Shown here: one piece after another, positions 8,274 through 17,726 of the stretch | Position numbering within the stretch: position 1 is the stretch's first letter | How the letters are laid out: every line of letters begins with the position of its first letter | Source: Anaerolineae bacterium | GTDB lineage: Bacteria; Chloroflexota; Anaerolineae; B4-G1; SLSP01 | Length of the DNA stretch: 42,593 nucleotides | NCBI GenBank assembly: GCA_016927095.1 | Contig: JAFGNI010000134.1 | Span: forward strand, 1 to 42,593 | Direction: 5' to 3' | Translations under genes and position numbers: made by a program | Notes under the pieces: model-generated | Told to the model about the DNA's origin: nothing | Database searches by the model: none | What the model saw: only the letters and a program-made list of their open reading frames with translations

Positions 8274-9321
8274 ACGCATCCGCGTAGGGATTCTGGGGGC
8301 AACGGGCGCCGTCGGCCAACGCTTCGTCCAGTTGTTGGCCGACCATCCGTGGTTTGAGATCACGGCTTTGGCGGCTTCGGAACGGAGCGCCGGAAGCCGG
8401 TATGGGGACGTCTGTCAATGGGTCCTCCCCGGTGATCCACCGGCGGCAATTGCCGGGCAGACCGTGGCGCCTCTCAGGCCTGATCTGCCAGCCGAGATCA
8501 TCTTCTCGGCACTCCCCTCAGACATCGCCAGGGATGTAGAACCGGATTTCGCCAGGGCCGGCTACCTGGTTTGCTCCAACGCCTCGGCCTACCGGAGTGT
8601 TGACGATGTGCCTTTGCTGATCCCGGAGATCAATGCCGACCACGTAGCCCTTGTCGAGCACCAGCGGCGCGAGCGCGGTTGGTCGGGTCTGATCGTGACG
8701 AGCCCAAATTGCACCATCACAGGCGTCGCCATCGCCCTGAAGCCCTTGCACGATGTTTTCGGGGTTCGCAAGGTCTTTATGGCCTCGATGCAGGCGGTCT
8801 CCGGTGCCGGGTACCCTGGGGTCGCCTCGCTGGATATCATCGGCAATGTCGTGCCCTATGTTCCAGGTGAGGAGGAGAAGTTCCAGCAGGAGCTGGGCAA
8901 ACTCCTCGGGGCTTTGACGAAGGATCACATCGTGCCACCGGACCTGGTGGTGAGCGGACATGCCAACCGCGTCCCGGTTCTCGACGGGCACACCGTGAGC
9001 GTCTCGGCGGGCTTCACGCGTCGACCAGTACCGGAGGCGGCGCGGGAAGTGTTGAGGGACTACGTTCCGCCTGCGATCTGCCAACAACTGCCCAGCTCGC
9101 CAGAGCGTCTGATCCACGTCAGGACCGAGCCTGATCGCCCACAGCCGCGGCGAGATCGCGATGCCGCTGGGGGGATGGCTGTCAGCGTAGGTCGAATTCG
9201 TCCATGCCCGATTCTCGATCTGCGCTTCACGACGGTCGCGCATAACACCCTCCGGGGGGCAGCAAGTGGCGCCGTTCTCAATGCCGAGCTTCTGGTCGCC
9301 GGTGGCTACACCCAGCCCTAA
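8260..9321 (+). CDS. asd: Aspartate-semialdehyde dehydrogenase, archaeal/fungal type
   Basis: This enzyme reduces aspartyl phosphate to aspartate semialdehyde with NADPH. The NADP-binding loop GATGAVG is at residues 13-19, and the catalytic Cys151 lies in SPNCTITGV. Later blocks include SGAGYPGVASLD and the C-terminal HNTLRGAA. The pattern is that of the archaeal-type Asd subfamily, not the E. coli type. The start is ATG 8260, inside the end of lysC, with GGGAGG 9 bases upstream, giving MSPRRRIRVGILGATG; the frame is open further upstream but only as an overlap of lysC. Length is 353 residues, as usual. A bacterial gene of archaeal type next to lysC may be old transfer or simply the clade's norm. 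Confidence 0.94.
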   Translation: MSPRRRIRVGILGATGAVGQRFVQLLADHPWFEITALAASERSAGSRYGDVCQWVLPGDPPAAIAGQTVAPLRPDLPAEIIFSALPSDIARDVEPDFARAGYLVCSNASAYRSVDDVPLLIPEINADHVALVEHQRRERGWSGLIVTSPNCTITGVAIALKPLHDVFGVRKVFMASMQAVSGAGYPGVASLDIIGNVVPYVPGEEEKFQQELGKLLGALTKDHIVPPDLVVSGHANRVPVLDGHTVSVSAGFTRRPVPEAAREVLRDYVPPAICQQLPSSPERLIHVRTEPDRPQPRRDRDAAGGMAVSVGRIRPCPILDLRFTTVAHNTLRGAASGAVLNAELLVAGGYTQP

Positions 9322-9345
9322 GGACACACAGGCACAGGACTGAAC

Positions 9346-10545
9346 ATGAAGAACTACGGACTCACGTCGGTCGCTACCTTTCTGGGCGATAACATCGTCT
9401 ACCGCAACTTACAGCCCATGGACCGGCGGCTGCCGGCGTTTGCTGATATCGCTCAAGAACTGGGCATCAGCACGAAGGCTGCACCGCGGAAAAGCGAAGA
9501 CCACTACGCGCGCGTCATGGCCCATCTCCTACGCTATGCCCGATCGCTAGAGGGCAGCGATGCTACGATAGAGCGCCTGATCTATGTGGGTGACACGCGG
9601 CTCAACGATGGGACGGCTTTCACCAACCTCTGCCGGGCCGGCGGTTGGCCGGGCATCGCCTTCATCGGTTCCGAAAAGCCACAACCCCCAGCGGTGCAGC
9701 TGGTCACGGGAGATGATGGCCCACAATGGGAGGGGACGCCCAGAGAACATCCGCTATACCTAGCGAACCGCTGGGCTATGCTGGAGGACTTCGACCGCTA
9801 TTGCCGCAGCAGCGGGCTCCCGGTCGATGGTCGCGCAGCGGTGATCCTTGACCTGGACAAGACGACGCTCGGCGCTCGGGGGCGTAACGATCACGTGATC
9901 AACGCGGCCCGCCTCGAGGCTGTCCGGCAGACCGTGCAACACCTGCTGGGCGACGCCTTTGACCTGAAGGCCTTTGAACAGACCTACAATCTGTTCAACG
10001 AACCCGAGTTTCACCCGTTTACGACGGACAACCAGGACTACCTTGCCTATCTGTGCCTGATCCTGGGCAGCGAGCTCTTTGCGCCGGATGAACTGGTGGT
10101 GCAGATCCGTACCGGCGAGCTCAAGAGCTTCGTCCAGTTCATGGATGCGATAGAGGCCCGAGCCGAAGACCTTCCTCGTGGCCTGAGGACGCTTCACAAC
10201 GACATCTATGATCGTGTGAAGGCCGGCGATCCGACCCCCTTCAAGGCATTTCGATACACCGAATACCAGACCACTGTAGGGCGTATGGGCGCGCTGGCAG
10301 CCGATGCCGGCGCGGAGGCGCTGCTGGATCACGAAATCGTCATCACACAGGAGGTCAGGGAGATCGCCCTGACCTGGCGAGCCCGCGGCGCGCTGCTCTT
10401 TGGCCTTTCCGACAAGCCCGATGAGGCCTCAATCCCCACGGCAGCAATGGCCGCGGAAGGCTACCAACCCATCCACCGGCAGCAGACTCATGCCGTCGGC
10501 GCCGAGCCACCTGCGCCGGATGCAACCAAGGGGGAGAGCGCCTAG
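9346..10545 (+). CDS. HAD-superfamily-like protein with permuted motif order
   Basis: A 399-residue soluble protein. It contains ILDLDKTTLG at residues 167-176, with Asp169 and Asp171 matching HAD motif I (DxDxT). Near the N-terminus YVGDTRLND (80-88) looks like HAD motif IV (GDxxxD) followed by an AGGWPGIAFIG strand, which normally comes after motif I. A C-terminal FGLSDKPDEA (352-361) resembles the Lys-containing motif III. Either the Rossmann fold is circularly permuted or two HAD-like halves are joined. It follows asd by 24 bases and is joined directly to the next gene, so it is in the lysC-asd-thrC operon. A phosphatase or phosphotransferase role near threonine synthesis is possible, but I cannot name a substrate. 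Confidence 0.6.
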   Translation: MKNYGLTSVATFLGDNIVYRNLQPMDRRLPAFADIAQELGISTKAAPRKSEDHYARVMAHLLRYARSLEGSDATIERLIYVGDTRLNDGTAFTNLCRAGGWPGIAFIGSEKPQPPAVQLVTGDDGPQWEGTPREHPLYLANRWAMLEDFDRYCRSSGLPVDGRAAVILDLDKTTLGARGRNDHVINAARLEAVRQTVQHLLGDAFDLKAFEQTYNLFNEPEFHPFTTDNQDYLAYLCLILGSELFAPDELVVQIRTGELKSFVQFMDAIEARAEDLPRGLRTLHNDIYDRVKAGDPTPFKAFRYTEYQTTVGRMGALAADAGAEALLDHEIVITQEVREIALTWRARGALLFGLSDKPDEASIPTAAMAAEGYQPIHRQQTHAVGAEPPAPDATKGESA

Positions 10546-10977
10546 ATGCTGATCGGCCACATTGGAGTTGCACTGTTGCAACATCGCTTGCTGGATACGG
10601 ACCTGGGGCTGACGATGTCCGGTGCTCTGTTTCCGGACGCCCTCGACAAGACCCTCTGTCAGGTCCTAAGGCTCACGCCCAGCGGGCGCATGTGGGGTCA
10701 CACAACGTTGAGTGTGGGCACGACGACCTTGCTGGTTGCCTTGATGGGTGGAAGCCGAGCAGCCCGCAGCTGGCTGCTCGGGTATCTGGGACACCTGCTG
10801 GCGGATCTCGAGGGACCGATCCCCTGGTGGTACCCGTTCAGGACCTATGAATTCGACCCATCGCCGGGGTTTGCAGAGATCTTTCAGCGCTTCACAGAGG
10901 ACAAATCCGAGGTGCTCTTTGAGATCAGCCTGCTCGGGCTCGGCCTATTAGCGCTTGGCATAGGCCGCAAGGCTTAG
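10546..10977 (+). CDS. YdjM/DUF457-like small membrane protein, copy 1
   Basis: This 143-residue protein has four hydrophobic segments and metal-ligand-like residues in the pattern of the YdjM/DUF457 membrane-bound hydrolase family: His5 (IGH), Asp31 and Asp34 in FPDALDK, His52 in GHTT, and His83 and Asp87 in GYLGHLLADLEG. The ATG directly follows the TAG of the HAD-like gene, so the two are coupled. The next gene is a paralogue with the same residues at the same positions. The family is thought to be metal-dependent and membrane-embedded, but its substrate is not known. Placement between asd and thrC may be chance co-transcription. Confidence 0.65.
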   Translation: MLIGHIGVALLQHRLLDTDLGLTMSGALFPDALDKTLCQVLRLTPSGRMWGHTTLSVGTTTLLVALMGGSRAARSWLLGYLGHLLADLEGPIPWWYPFRTYEFDPSPGFAEIFQRFTEDKSEVLFEISLLGLGLLALGIGRKA

Positions 10978-10998
10978 CCACGCTGCGGAGCTCAGCGC

Positions 10999-11511
10999 AT
11001 GCTCTTCGGGCATCTAGCGGTCTCGGCACTGGAACACCGGTATCTGAAGGCGGAATTCGCGCCGGTGATGGTCGCGGCGGTCTTCCCTGACGCTGTGGAC
11101 AAGGTCCTTCACTATGTGGCGGGCCAGACGGAGGCGGGGCGCTCGTGGGGGCATACCCTCTTCGCCGTGCTTGTCACAACCGTCCTAGTCCGGGGCATCT
11201 GGGGCCAGCAGAACGCAAGGAGTTGGGCCCTGGGCTACCTTTCCCATCTGCTCTGTGATATCGGCGGCGTCGTACCTTGGCTCTACCCCCTAGCCGCGTA
11301 TGAGTTCCCGGTCTCTGAGGGATTCGCCATGACGCTTTGGCAATCACTCACCAACATCCCCAAGATGATCCTGGAGCTCGCACTCTCCATCTGGGCATTG
11401 GTTGGGCTGTGGCCCCGCGTGGTCGATCTGAAGGATCGAGGGTATCATCTCGCCTGGCTCCCGCACGGGGAAAGCGCGCACGACGCCGGCGAGGGGCCCC
11501 GTCAGAGATGA
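10999..11511 (+). CDS. YdjM/DUF457-like small membrane protein, copy 2
   Basis: A 170-residue tandem paralogue of the preceding gene. His5, Asp31, Asp34, His52, His83 and Asp87 are at identical positions and the flanks FPDAVDK, WGHTLF and GYLSHLLCD are conserved, so the duplication preserved the putative metal site. It differs in a longer charged C-terminal tail of about 40 residues. The ATG at 10999 has GGAG 8 bases upstream and lies 21 bases after copy 1. thrC follows after 43 bases. A membrane hydrolase role is suggested by family only. The pair could act as a heterodimer, which the sequence cannot show. Confidence 0.65.
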   Translation: MLFGHLAVSALEHRYLKAEFAPVMVAAVFPDAVDKVLHYVAGQTEAGRSWGHTLFAVLVTTVLVRGIWGQQNARSWALGYLSHLLCDIGGVVPWLYPLAAYEFPVSEGFAMTLWQSLTNIPKMILELALSIWALVGLWPRVVDLKDRGYHLAWLPHGESAHDAGEGPRQR

Positions 11512-11554
11512 ACCGCAGCACCACAGGAATGGAGCGTCCGCCAAGGAGGACAGG

Positions 11555-12880
11555 ATGGCCTATCATAGCTGGCTGGAGTGTATTCGCGGCTGTGGTCGTC
11601 GCTACTCGATCTTCGACGTTGTCTACCGCTGTGAGGACTGTGGCGGACTGCTAAACGTAGAGCACGACATTGAGGCACTGCGGGATCGCTCCGCTACCGC
11701 ATGGCAAGCGCTCTTCGAGCAACGGACACGCACAACGGAGTGGCCCTACGGGAGCGGGGTTTGGGGGAAGAAGGAGTTCGTCTGCCCGGAGGTCGACAAC
11801 GACAACGTCGTCTCGATGTACGAGGGCCACACCAACTCCTTCTGGGCCGAGCGCCTGGGCAAAGAGATCGGGGTCTCCGACCTCTGGATCAAGCTTTGCG
11901 GCAACAGCCATACGGGCTCCTTCAAGGACCTGGGGATGACCGTGCTCGTCTCCGTCGTCCGTCAGATGATCGCGGACGGTAAGGAGATCCGCGCGGTGGC
12001 CTGCGCCTCCACGGGCGACACATCCGCCGCTCTCGCCGCCTACGCAGCCGCCGCCGGCATTCCCGCCGTGGTCTTACTGCCCAAAGGTAAGGTGTCCACA
12101 GCGCAACTGATCCAGCCCATCGCGAACAACGCCCTGGTGCTCTCGTTGGACACCGACTTCGACGGCTGCATGGCCATCGTGAAGCAGATCACGGAGGATC
12201 CCACCGTCTACCTCGCCAACTCGATGAACGCCCTGCGGATGGAGGGCCAGAAGACCGTCGCCTTCGAGATCGTGCAGCAGTTCGACTGGCAGGTGCCCGA
12301 TTGGATCATCGTTCCCGTCGGCAACCTCGGCAACGTCAGCGCGCTGGGCAACGGGTTTCTGCTGATGAAGGAGTTGGGCATGATCGACCGGCTGCCGCGC
12401 ATCGCCTGCGCCCAAGCCGCACGGGCCAATCCGCTCTATCTGAGTTATCAGACCGGCTTTGAGGACTTCCGTCCGGTGACGGCCCAGAAGACGCTCGCCA
12501 GCGCTATCCAGATCGGGAATCCGGTAAGCTACGAGCGCGCGGTCAAGGTCCTGCGCGCTTTTGACGGCATCGTCGAGCAGGCCACTGAGGACGAACTGGC
12601 AAATGCCGCCGCCCGGGCCGACCGGACGGGGATGTACAGCTGCCCGCACACCGGCGTGGCCCTAAGCGCGCTCTTCAAGATGACGGAGCGCGGCCAAATC
12701 AGACCCAACGACCGCGTCGTGGTCATTTCCACAGCACACGGCTTGAAGTTCACGAGCTTCAAGGTCGGCTATCACGAGGAGACGCTGCCGGAGGTCGTAT
12801 CGCGATACAGAAATCCGCCGGTAGAGCTACCGGCGGATTACGATGCGGTGCAGCGGGCCATCGACCAAGCCATCCGGTAA
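11555..12880 (+). CDS. thrC: Threonine synthase
   Basis: This PLP enzyme converts O-phosphohomoserine to threonine. The N-terminus has a zinc-ribbon-like set of cysteines (Cys9, 13, 26, 29), as in many bacterial and archaeal threonine synthases. The PLP lysine is Lys124 in TGSFKDLGM, and the phosphate-cradle segment is [15 protein letters not shown]. Length is 441 residues. The start ATG at 11555 has a strong AAGGAGG. It is the last gene of the lysC-asd cluster and converges on kbl. Homoserine dehydrogenase and homoserine kinase, needed to make the substrate, are not in the window. A 26-base inverted repeat lies in the last 70 bases of the gene. Confidence 0.93.
   Translation: MAYHSWLECIRGCGRRYSIFDVVYRCEDCGGLLNVEHDIEALRDRSATAWQALFEQRTRTTEWPYGSGVWGKKEFVCPEVDNDNVVSMYEGHTNSFWAERLGKEIGVSDLWIKLCGNSHTGSFKDLGMTVLVSVVRQMIADGKEIRAVACASTGDTSAALAAYAAAAGIPAVVLLPKGKVSTAQLIQPIANNALVLSLDTDFDGCMAIVKQITEDPTVYLANSMNALRMEGQKTVAFEIVQQFDWQVPDWIIVPVGNLGNVSALGNGFLLMKELGMIDRLPRIACAQAARANPLYLSYQTGFEDFRPVTAQKTLASAIQIGNPVSYERAVKVLRAFDGIVEQATEDELANAAARADRTGMYSCPHTGVALSALFKMTERGQIRPNDRVVVISTAHGLKFTSFKVGYHEETLPEVVSRYRNPPVELPADYDAVQRAIDQAIR
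12813..12838. repeat. Perfect 12-bp inverted repeat inside the thrC 3' end
   Basis: ATCCGCCGGTAG (12813-12824) and its exact reverse complement (12827-12838) are separated by 2 bases, 42 bases before the thrC stop. The hairpin would be very stable and sits where the thrC and kbl transcripts converge. It has no T run, so it is not a standard terminator. Confidence 0.6.
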
Positions 12881-12917
12881 CGGAGGTCCGGAGGTCAGTC
12901 GGTGGGATGGCGCACGG

Positions 12918-14102
12918 TCAGATCACGTCCAGCTCCTTGCCGATCATCTCGAACTTCTCTAGTCCGTAGTCCAGGTCGTCCTTGGAGAGCGCCGCCGAGA
13001 TCATCACGCGGATGCGGGCCAGACCCTGCGGCACCGTGGGGAAGCCCAGCGCCATCGCGAAGACCCCCTCATCGAAGAGGCGGCTGCTAAAGGCCTTGGC
13101 CAATTTCACATCCCCCAGCATGACCGGTGTAATCGGCGTCACGCTGTTGCCGACATCGAAGCCCAGATCCGCCATCGCGGACTTGAAGTAGTCTGTGTTC
13201 TCCCAAAGGCGGTCCACGAGATCGGTGGAGGCGGAGAGCACCTTCACCGCAGCTAGACAGGCGGCAGAATCCGCAGCGGTGACGGCGTTGGAGAAGAGGA
13301 ACGGGCGGGCTCTCTGCTTAAGGTAGTCAACGATCACGCGCTTACCGGCCACGATACCGCCGATGGCGCCGAAGGCCTTGGAGAACGTGCCGATCTCGAC
13401 ATCGAACTTCCCATGCAAGCCAAAGTGATCTACGATGCCGCGCCCGCCCCGGCCCAACACGCCCTCGCCGTGGGCATCGTCCACCATCGTCATCAATCCA
13501 TAGCGCTCGGCGACTTCGTAGATCTTGTCCAGGGGCGCGATGTCCCCATCCATCGAGAAGACGCCGTCGGTGACCACCAGCCCGCGCCGGTACTGGGGCA
13601 GATGCTCCTTGACCTTCGCCTCCAGATCCCCAGCATCCGTATGCTCGTAGACGACGATCTTGGCCCGGCTCAGGCGCGCCCCATCGATGATGCTGGCGTG
13701 GTTGAGCCGGTCCGAGAAGATCACGTCCTCGCGCCCGACCAGAGGCGGAATGGCGGCCTGATTCGCGACGAAGCCGGCCTGCACATAGAGGGCGTCCTCC
13801 ACGCCCTTGAACGCGGCCACGGCCTTCTCCAGTTCGATGTGGAGCGCGAGCGTACCAGCGATGGAGCGGACGGCGGTGGGGCCGACACCGAAATCATCGA
13901 CGGCCCGTTTCGCCGCGTTGACCAATCTCGGATCGTTGGCGAGGCCTAGGTAGTTGTTGGTGCACAAGTTCAGGACCCGCTTGCCGTCCACCTCCATCCA
14001 AGCACCAGGCGGCGATTGGATCACGCGAAGGTTGATGAACAGACCACTCTCCCGCAATGATGCCAGTTCGTCCTCAATCCAAGCAAGTTTAGTCTCGACC
14101 AT
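12918..14102 (-). CDS. kbl: Glycine C-acetyltransferase (2-amino-3-ketobutyrate CoA ligase)
   Basis: A PLP enzyme of the alpha-oxoamine synthase family. It has NNYLGL (49-54), [13 protein letters not shown], the NHAS His136, [11 protein letters not shown] (Asp208, His211) and the PLP lysine Lys242 in [11 protein letters not shown]. Of the family members, Kbl fits best: the N-terminus starts like Kbl with [18 protein letters not shown] and the length is 394 residues. BioF or a sphinganine-type synthase are alternatives. Kbl cleaves 2-amino-3-oxobutyrate with CoA to glycine and acetyl-CoA in threonine breakdown. Threonine dehydrogenase, the usual partner, is absent here. The ATG has AAAGGAA upstream. 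The gene converges on thrC with a 37-base gap. Confidence 0.85.
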   Translation of the reverse strand: MVETKLAWIEDELASLRESGLFINLRVIQSPPGAWMEVDGKRVLNLCTNNYLGLANDPRLVNAAKRAVDDFGVGPTAVRSIAGTLALHIELEKAVAAFKGVEDALYVQAGFVANQAAIPPLVGREDVIFSDRLNHASIIDGARLSRAKIVVYEHTDAGDLEAKVKEHLPQYRRGLVVTDGVFSMDGDIAPLDKIYEVAERYGLMTMVDDAHGEGVLGRGGRGIVDHFGLHGKFDVEIGTFSKAFGAIGGIVAGKRVIVDYLKQRARPFLFSNAVTAADSAACLAAVKVLSASTDLVDRLWENTDYFKSAMADLGFDVGNSVTPITPVMLGDVKLAKAFSSRLFDEGVFAMALGFPTVPQGLARIRVMISAALSKDDLDYGLEKFEMIGKELDVI

Positions 14103-14195
14103 TCGGGTTTCCTTTCACTCCCGGTGATGTGGACCGGCCCGATACATTTCTGCCGGCTCTGTCATCTCCAAAGGCACGCGCTCAACGACATACTC

Positions 14196-14224
14196 AGTAT
14201 AGCACCCCGCCCTTCGGGGGCCAA
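14196..14224 (-). promoter_or_regulatory. Promoter of kbl
   Basis: Minus-strand TTGGCC (14224-14219), 17-base spacer, TATACT (14201-14196) preceded by TGC (extended -10). The predicted leader is about 85 bases. Confidence 0.55.
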
Positions 14225-14308
14225 CGGTGGAGCCGCACTTGGCCCCAAGACAGATGTCATCCAGGATCACGGCAGAGCCCTCTCAGCTTTCGCCCCAGAC
14301 GGCCTTCG

Positions 14309-14317
14309 TGGTATACT
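14309..14317 (+). promoter_or_regulatory. Extended -10 promoter of argF
   Basis: TGGTATACT, an extended -10 match, lies about 100 bases before the argF start. The -35 region is weak (TTCGCC at 14289-14294). Confidence 0.45.
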
Positions 14318-14416
14318 GACGGTTATAGTCGGCACCACCGGTCACCCGCATCCGCCAGGTGCTGGTACCGTCCCGGCCACATGAGCCCGAAACCGAAGCC
14401 TATAGGAGAATCGAAG

Positions 14417-15340
14417 ATGAAGCATTTCCTCACGTTAGCAGACCTCGATCCGAAAACCATGCGCGCCATCTTGGATCTGGCTGTACAGATCAAGCAGGCG
14501 TGGCGAGACGGCGGTAACAAGCCCTACCTCCAGGGCAAAGTGCTCGGCATGATCTTCCAGAAACCCAGCCTGCGCACGCGCGTCTCGTTCGACGTTGCCA
14601 TGCTGCAGTTGGGTGGGAATGCTCTCTACCTCTCCCCCGATGAGATCCAGCTGGGCAAGCGCGAGAGCGTCGCCGACGTGGCCCGGGTAGTCTCCCGGTA
14701 TGTAAATGTGGTGATGGCCCGCGTCTTCGGCCACTATGATGTCGTCGAGCTCGCTAAATACGCTTCTGTCCCGATCATCAATGGGCTCTCCGACTTCGCC
14801 CATCCTTGCCAGGGCATGGCCGACTTCCTCACAATTCTGGAACACAAGGGGGACTTCGCGGGGCGCAAGCTGGCTTACTTGGGTGACGGCAACAACGTGT
14901 CCACGTCGCTGCTCTTCGGCGCGGCGTTGTTGGGCATGGATTTCACCATTGCTACGCCGAGGGGGTATGAGCTCCATCCCGCCACGTGGGCGATCGGGGA
15001 GCGGCTGGCAGCGCAGACCGGCGCCACCATCACCGCGACCTACGACCCGGCAGAAGCTGCCACCGGGGCTGATGTCATCTACACGGACACCTGGGCCTCT
15101 ATGGGTCAGGAAGCAGAAGCTGAGAAACGACGCCGGGTCTTCCCGCCCTTCCAGGTCAACGATGACAAGCTGGCCTTGGCAAAGGATGATGTCATCGTGA
15201 TGCACTGCTTGCCCGCCCACCGGGGTGAGGAGATCACGGATGCTGTGGCAGACGGCCCGCACTCGGTGCTCTTCGACCAGGCTGAGAACCGGCTGCACGC
15301 GCAGAAGGCGATCTTGGTCTGGGCGCTCGACGCGGCCTGA
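14417..15340 (+). CDS. argF: Ornithine carbamoyltransferase
   Basis: This enzyme makes citrulline from ornithine and carbamoyl phosphate in arginine synthesis. The carbamoyl-phosphate loop SLRTR is at residues 51-55, HPCQ at 129-132, the ornithine-side DTWASMGQE in the C-terminal half and HCLPAHRGEE near residue 265. These mark OTC rather than aspartate carbamoyltransferase. The start is ATG 14417 (MKHFLTLADLD) with AGGAGA upstream, giving 307 residues, the usual length. The frame is open further upstream but that part does not look like OTC. No other arginine gene is near, so it appears to be a single-gene unit followed by a 120-base gap. The citrulline-forming direction is assumed; the catabolic form looks alike. 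Confidence 0.93.
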   Translation: MKHFLTLADLDPKTMRAILDLAVQIKQAWRDGGNKPYLQGKVLGMIFQKPSLRTRVSFDVAMLQLGGNALYLSPDEIQLGKRESVADVARVVSRYVNVVMARVFGHYDVVELAKYASVPIINGLSDFAHPCQGMADFLTILEHKGDFAGRKLAYLGDGNNVSTSLLFGAALLGMDFTIATPRGYELHPATWAIGERLAAQTGATITATYDPAEAATGADVIYTDTWASMGQEAEAEKRRRVFPPFQVNDDKLALAKDDVIVMHCLPAHRGEEITDAVADGPHSVLFDQAENRLHAQKAILVWALDAA

Positions 15341-15461
15341 CAGAGCACGTGTCGGTCCAGCGCGGCAGCAACGTGCGGCGGCGTAGTCACAGTGCTGTCT
15401 CGTCGTGGCGTATCCGTAGTATGGGTCGGTTGGCGACTACAGCGTCGATGAAGGGGTGATC

Positions 15462-17717
15462 ATGGCAGGGAACAGCTTGCGCTTTGAAGAAGCCATGCAG
15501 AAGGCCAATGACTTTGGCTGGGCAGAGGAATGGGACGCGGCGGTCAAGCTGTACCAACGCGCCCTGTCCGAGTTTCCGGACAGCGATTCTGCGCTCATTG
15601 GCTACGCCTGGGCGCTCCTCAACAATGAGCAGCTGGATGAGGCTCTCGAAGTCTATGAGCACTTGACCAAGGTTATCCCAACCGACCCAGGGCCCTACGA
15701 ACGTTCGGCAGAGATCCTAGAACAGAGGGGGCAGGACAAATCGGCGGCGAACGCCTACATCGAGGCCGCGCACCGCTATGCCAAGCAGGGCCTCGGCGCC
15801 AGGCAGATGACGGCGTTGGAATCCACTGTCCGCCTGCGCCCCCAGGACAAGGATGCCTGGAACACATTACTGCAACTCTACCGCGTGCAGGATGAGAGGC
15901 AGAAGGCCGTGCACGCGGCTATCTGGCTCTCCTACCTCCTTCAGGACGAGGATCGCGACAGGGCCATCGGCCTGTGTCGCGAGGTGCAGGCCTTTGCCCC
16001 GCAGGACCCCCGGATGGGACAGATGGTCATCTTGCTGCAGAGCAACCGCAGGATTCCAAAACCGCCGCCGATTGGGTCCGAGGAAGAGATCGTGATCGAC
16101 AGCGATCTTGATGCTGTGGACGCCCAGCAAGACGGTGGGACGCCGGTAGAGATGGCAAGGCAGCGGGCGTTGACCAAGCTGGCCGAGTCGATCTTTGCAG
16201 AAGACAGAACCACGCGGCGCGGGCCTTCAGAGATGGCGGTTGACGTGCTGATCAGCCGGGCCGTTGACGCGCAGACGCGAGGCGACGTCGAGGTAGCCAT
16301 TCAGCACTATGAGGAACTCCTCGACACCGGGTTGTCGATGTCCTCGATTCACTTCAACCTGGGCCTGCTCTACAAGGAGCAGATGCGCTTTGACGAGGCC
16401 ATTGCGCACTTCGAGGCCTCCAAGTCCGATCCAGAATACGTCTTGGGGAGCCATTTCTCACTCGGCGAGTGCTATCAAGCCCAGGGCGAGTTCCAGGAGG
16501 CCCTGGGCCACTTCTTGGAGGCCGTCAAAGTCGTGGACATCGCCACCATCGAGCGGGAGCATGTGGACGATCTGATCCGGGTCTACGAGGGACTCGCCCA
16601 GAACCTGGTCAATACCGGTGAGCCGCAACGCGCCGAGCAGGTCAGTGAGATGTTGGTCGAATTCCTGGGACGCCGTGGCTGGGAGGACAGCGCGGTCAAA
16701 GCCCGGAAGCGATTGGACGATCTGGCTCGCATGGGCACGGTTCTGAGCTTGGCCGAGTTGATCAGTCTGCCCGGTTCAGAGGATATCCTGCGCTCGATTG
16801 CGCGGGTCCAGGAGTACCAACGACGCAACCGGATCTACCTGGCCTTGGAGGAGATCTTCCAAGCCCTCAGCGTGACGCCGGACTACCTCCCGCTGCATCA
16901 CCTACTGGGGATCCTGTTGCGGGACAACGGACACCTGGAGGAGGCCACACAGAAATTCCTGACCGTGGCCGAGACCTATGAGATCCGTGGGCAGTTTCCC
17001 CAGGCGCTGGCAACCTACGAGCTAATCCTAGACATCTCACCCTTGAACATTCCGGTGCATCGTCGCGTGGTGGAGGTCTTGACACAGCACGGCAGGATCG
17101 ACGACGCGCTCCTGCAATACCTCCAGATGGCAGATGCCTACTACCAACTGGCACAGCCGGAACAGGCTCGGGACGCCTACACCGAGGCGCTTCGATTAGC
17201 TCCGCGTGGCACAGCAGATAGAGGCTGGCAGACACGCATCCTGCACCGGATGGCGGATCTGGATGTGCAGCGGCTGGATTGGTTGGCCGCGATCGAGGAC
17301 AATGAAGACATCCTGCGGATCTCGCCGGATGATGAGCGAGCGCACTTGGCGCTCTACCGTCTCTATCCCAGGACCAACCGCCCTCACCTGGGAATCGCGG
17401 CCCTGGACAAGCTTATCAAGCGCTATCTCTCAAATCACAAGGTGACGAAAGCCCTGACCATACTCGAGGACCTCGTCGCAAGCGATCCGGAAAGCATACC
17501 TCTGCGCGTGAGAATCGCGCAGCTCTATCTGAACCTGGGCAGGCGGGATGAGGCACTGCACCATCTAGATGTCCTCGGCGACCTGCAGCTTGAGGCCGGA
17601 TACCGCGATGCCGCAATCAAGACGATTGAGGCCATGCTGGCGCTGAATCCCGCAAACCGCGAAGCCTACGCCGATCTCTATCGAGAGATGGCAGGACGAG
17701 AACCCCCCGAACCCTGA
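15462..17717 (+). CDS. Large TPR-repeat protein upstream of cdaA
   Basis: A 752-residue protein built largely of tetratricopeptide repeats. Clear units occur at residues 20-140, about 265-400 and 460-745, for example the blocks containing FNLGLLYKEQMRFDEAIAHF and AYTEALRLAP. A low-complexity acidic linker near residues 200-240 separates the groups. No signal peptide or membrane helix is seen, so it is likely a cytosolic scaffold. The ATG at 15462 has AAGGGG upstream; a GTG at 15456 is possible. cdaA starts 9 bases after the stop, so the two are almost surely co-transcribed. That suggests, but does not show, a link with c-di-AMP signalling or membrane assembly of the cyclase. I do not recognise a specific family. 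Confidence 0.8.
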   Translation: MAGNSLRFEEAMQKANDFGWAEEWDAAVKLYQRALSEFPDSDSALIGYAWALLNNEQLDEALEVYEHLTKVIPTDPGPYERSAEILEQRGQDKSAANAYIEAAHRYAKQGLGARQMTALESTVRLRPQDKDAWNTLLQLYRVQDERQKAVHAAIWLSYLLQDEDRDRAIGLCREVQAFAPQDPRMGQMVILLQSNRRIPKPPPIGSEEEIVIDSDLDAVDAQQDGGTPVEMARQRALTKLAESIFAEDRTTRRGPSEMAVDVLISRAVDAQTRGDVEVAIQHYEELLDTGLSMSSIHFNLGLLYKEQMRFDEAIAHFEASKSDPEYVLGSHFSLGECYQAQGEFQEALGHFLEAVKVVDIATIEREHVDDLIRVYEGLAQNLVNTGEPQRAEQVSEMLVEFLGRRGWEDSAVKARKRLDDLARMGTVLSLAELISLPGSEDILRSIARVQEYQRRNRIYLALEEIFQALSVTPDYLPLHHLLGILLRDNGHLEEATQKFLTVAETYEIRGQFPQALATYELILDISPLNIPVHRRVVEVLTQHGRIDDALLQYLQMADAYYQLAQPEQARDAYTEALRLAPRGTADRGWQTRILHRMADLDVQRLDWLAAIEDNEDILRISPDDERAHLALYRLYPRTNRPHLGIAALDKLIKRYLSNHKVTKALTILEDLVASDPESIPLRVRIAQLYLNLGRRDEALHHLDVLGDLQLEAGYRDAAIKTIEAMLALNPANREAYADLYREMAGREPPEP

Positions 17718-17726
17718 TCCTGACCT

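Larger units (their letters stand above)
14103..14416. other. Divergent intergenic region between kbl and argF
   Basis: 314 bases without a gene. It carries a minus-strand promoter for kbl and a plus-strand -10 element for argF. A short GC-rich inverted segment lies around 14205-14222 within the kbl promoter spacer. I looked for an ARG-box palindrome, a small ORF and a T-box and found none convincing. Confidence 0.6.
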
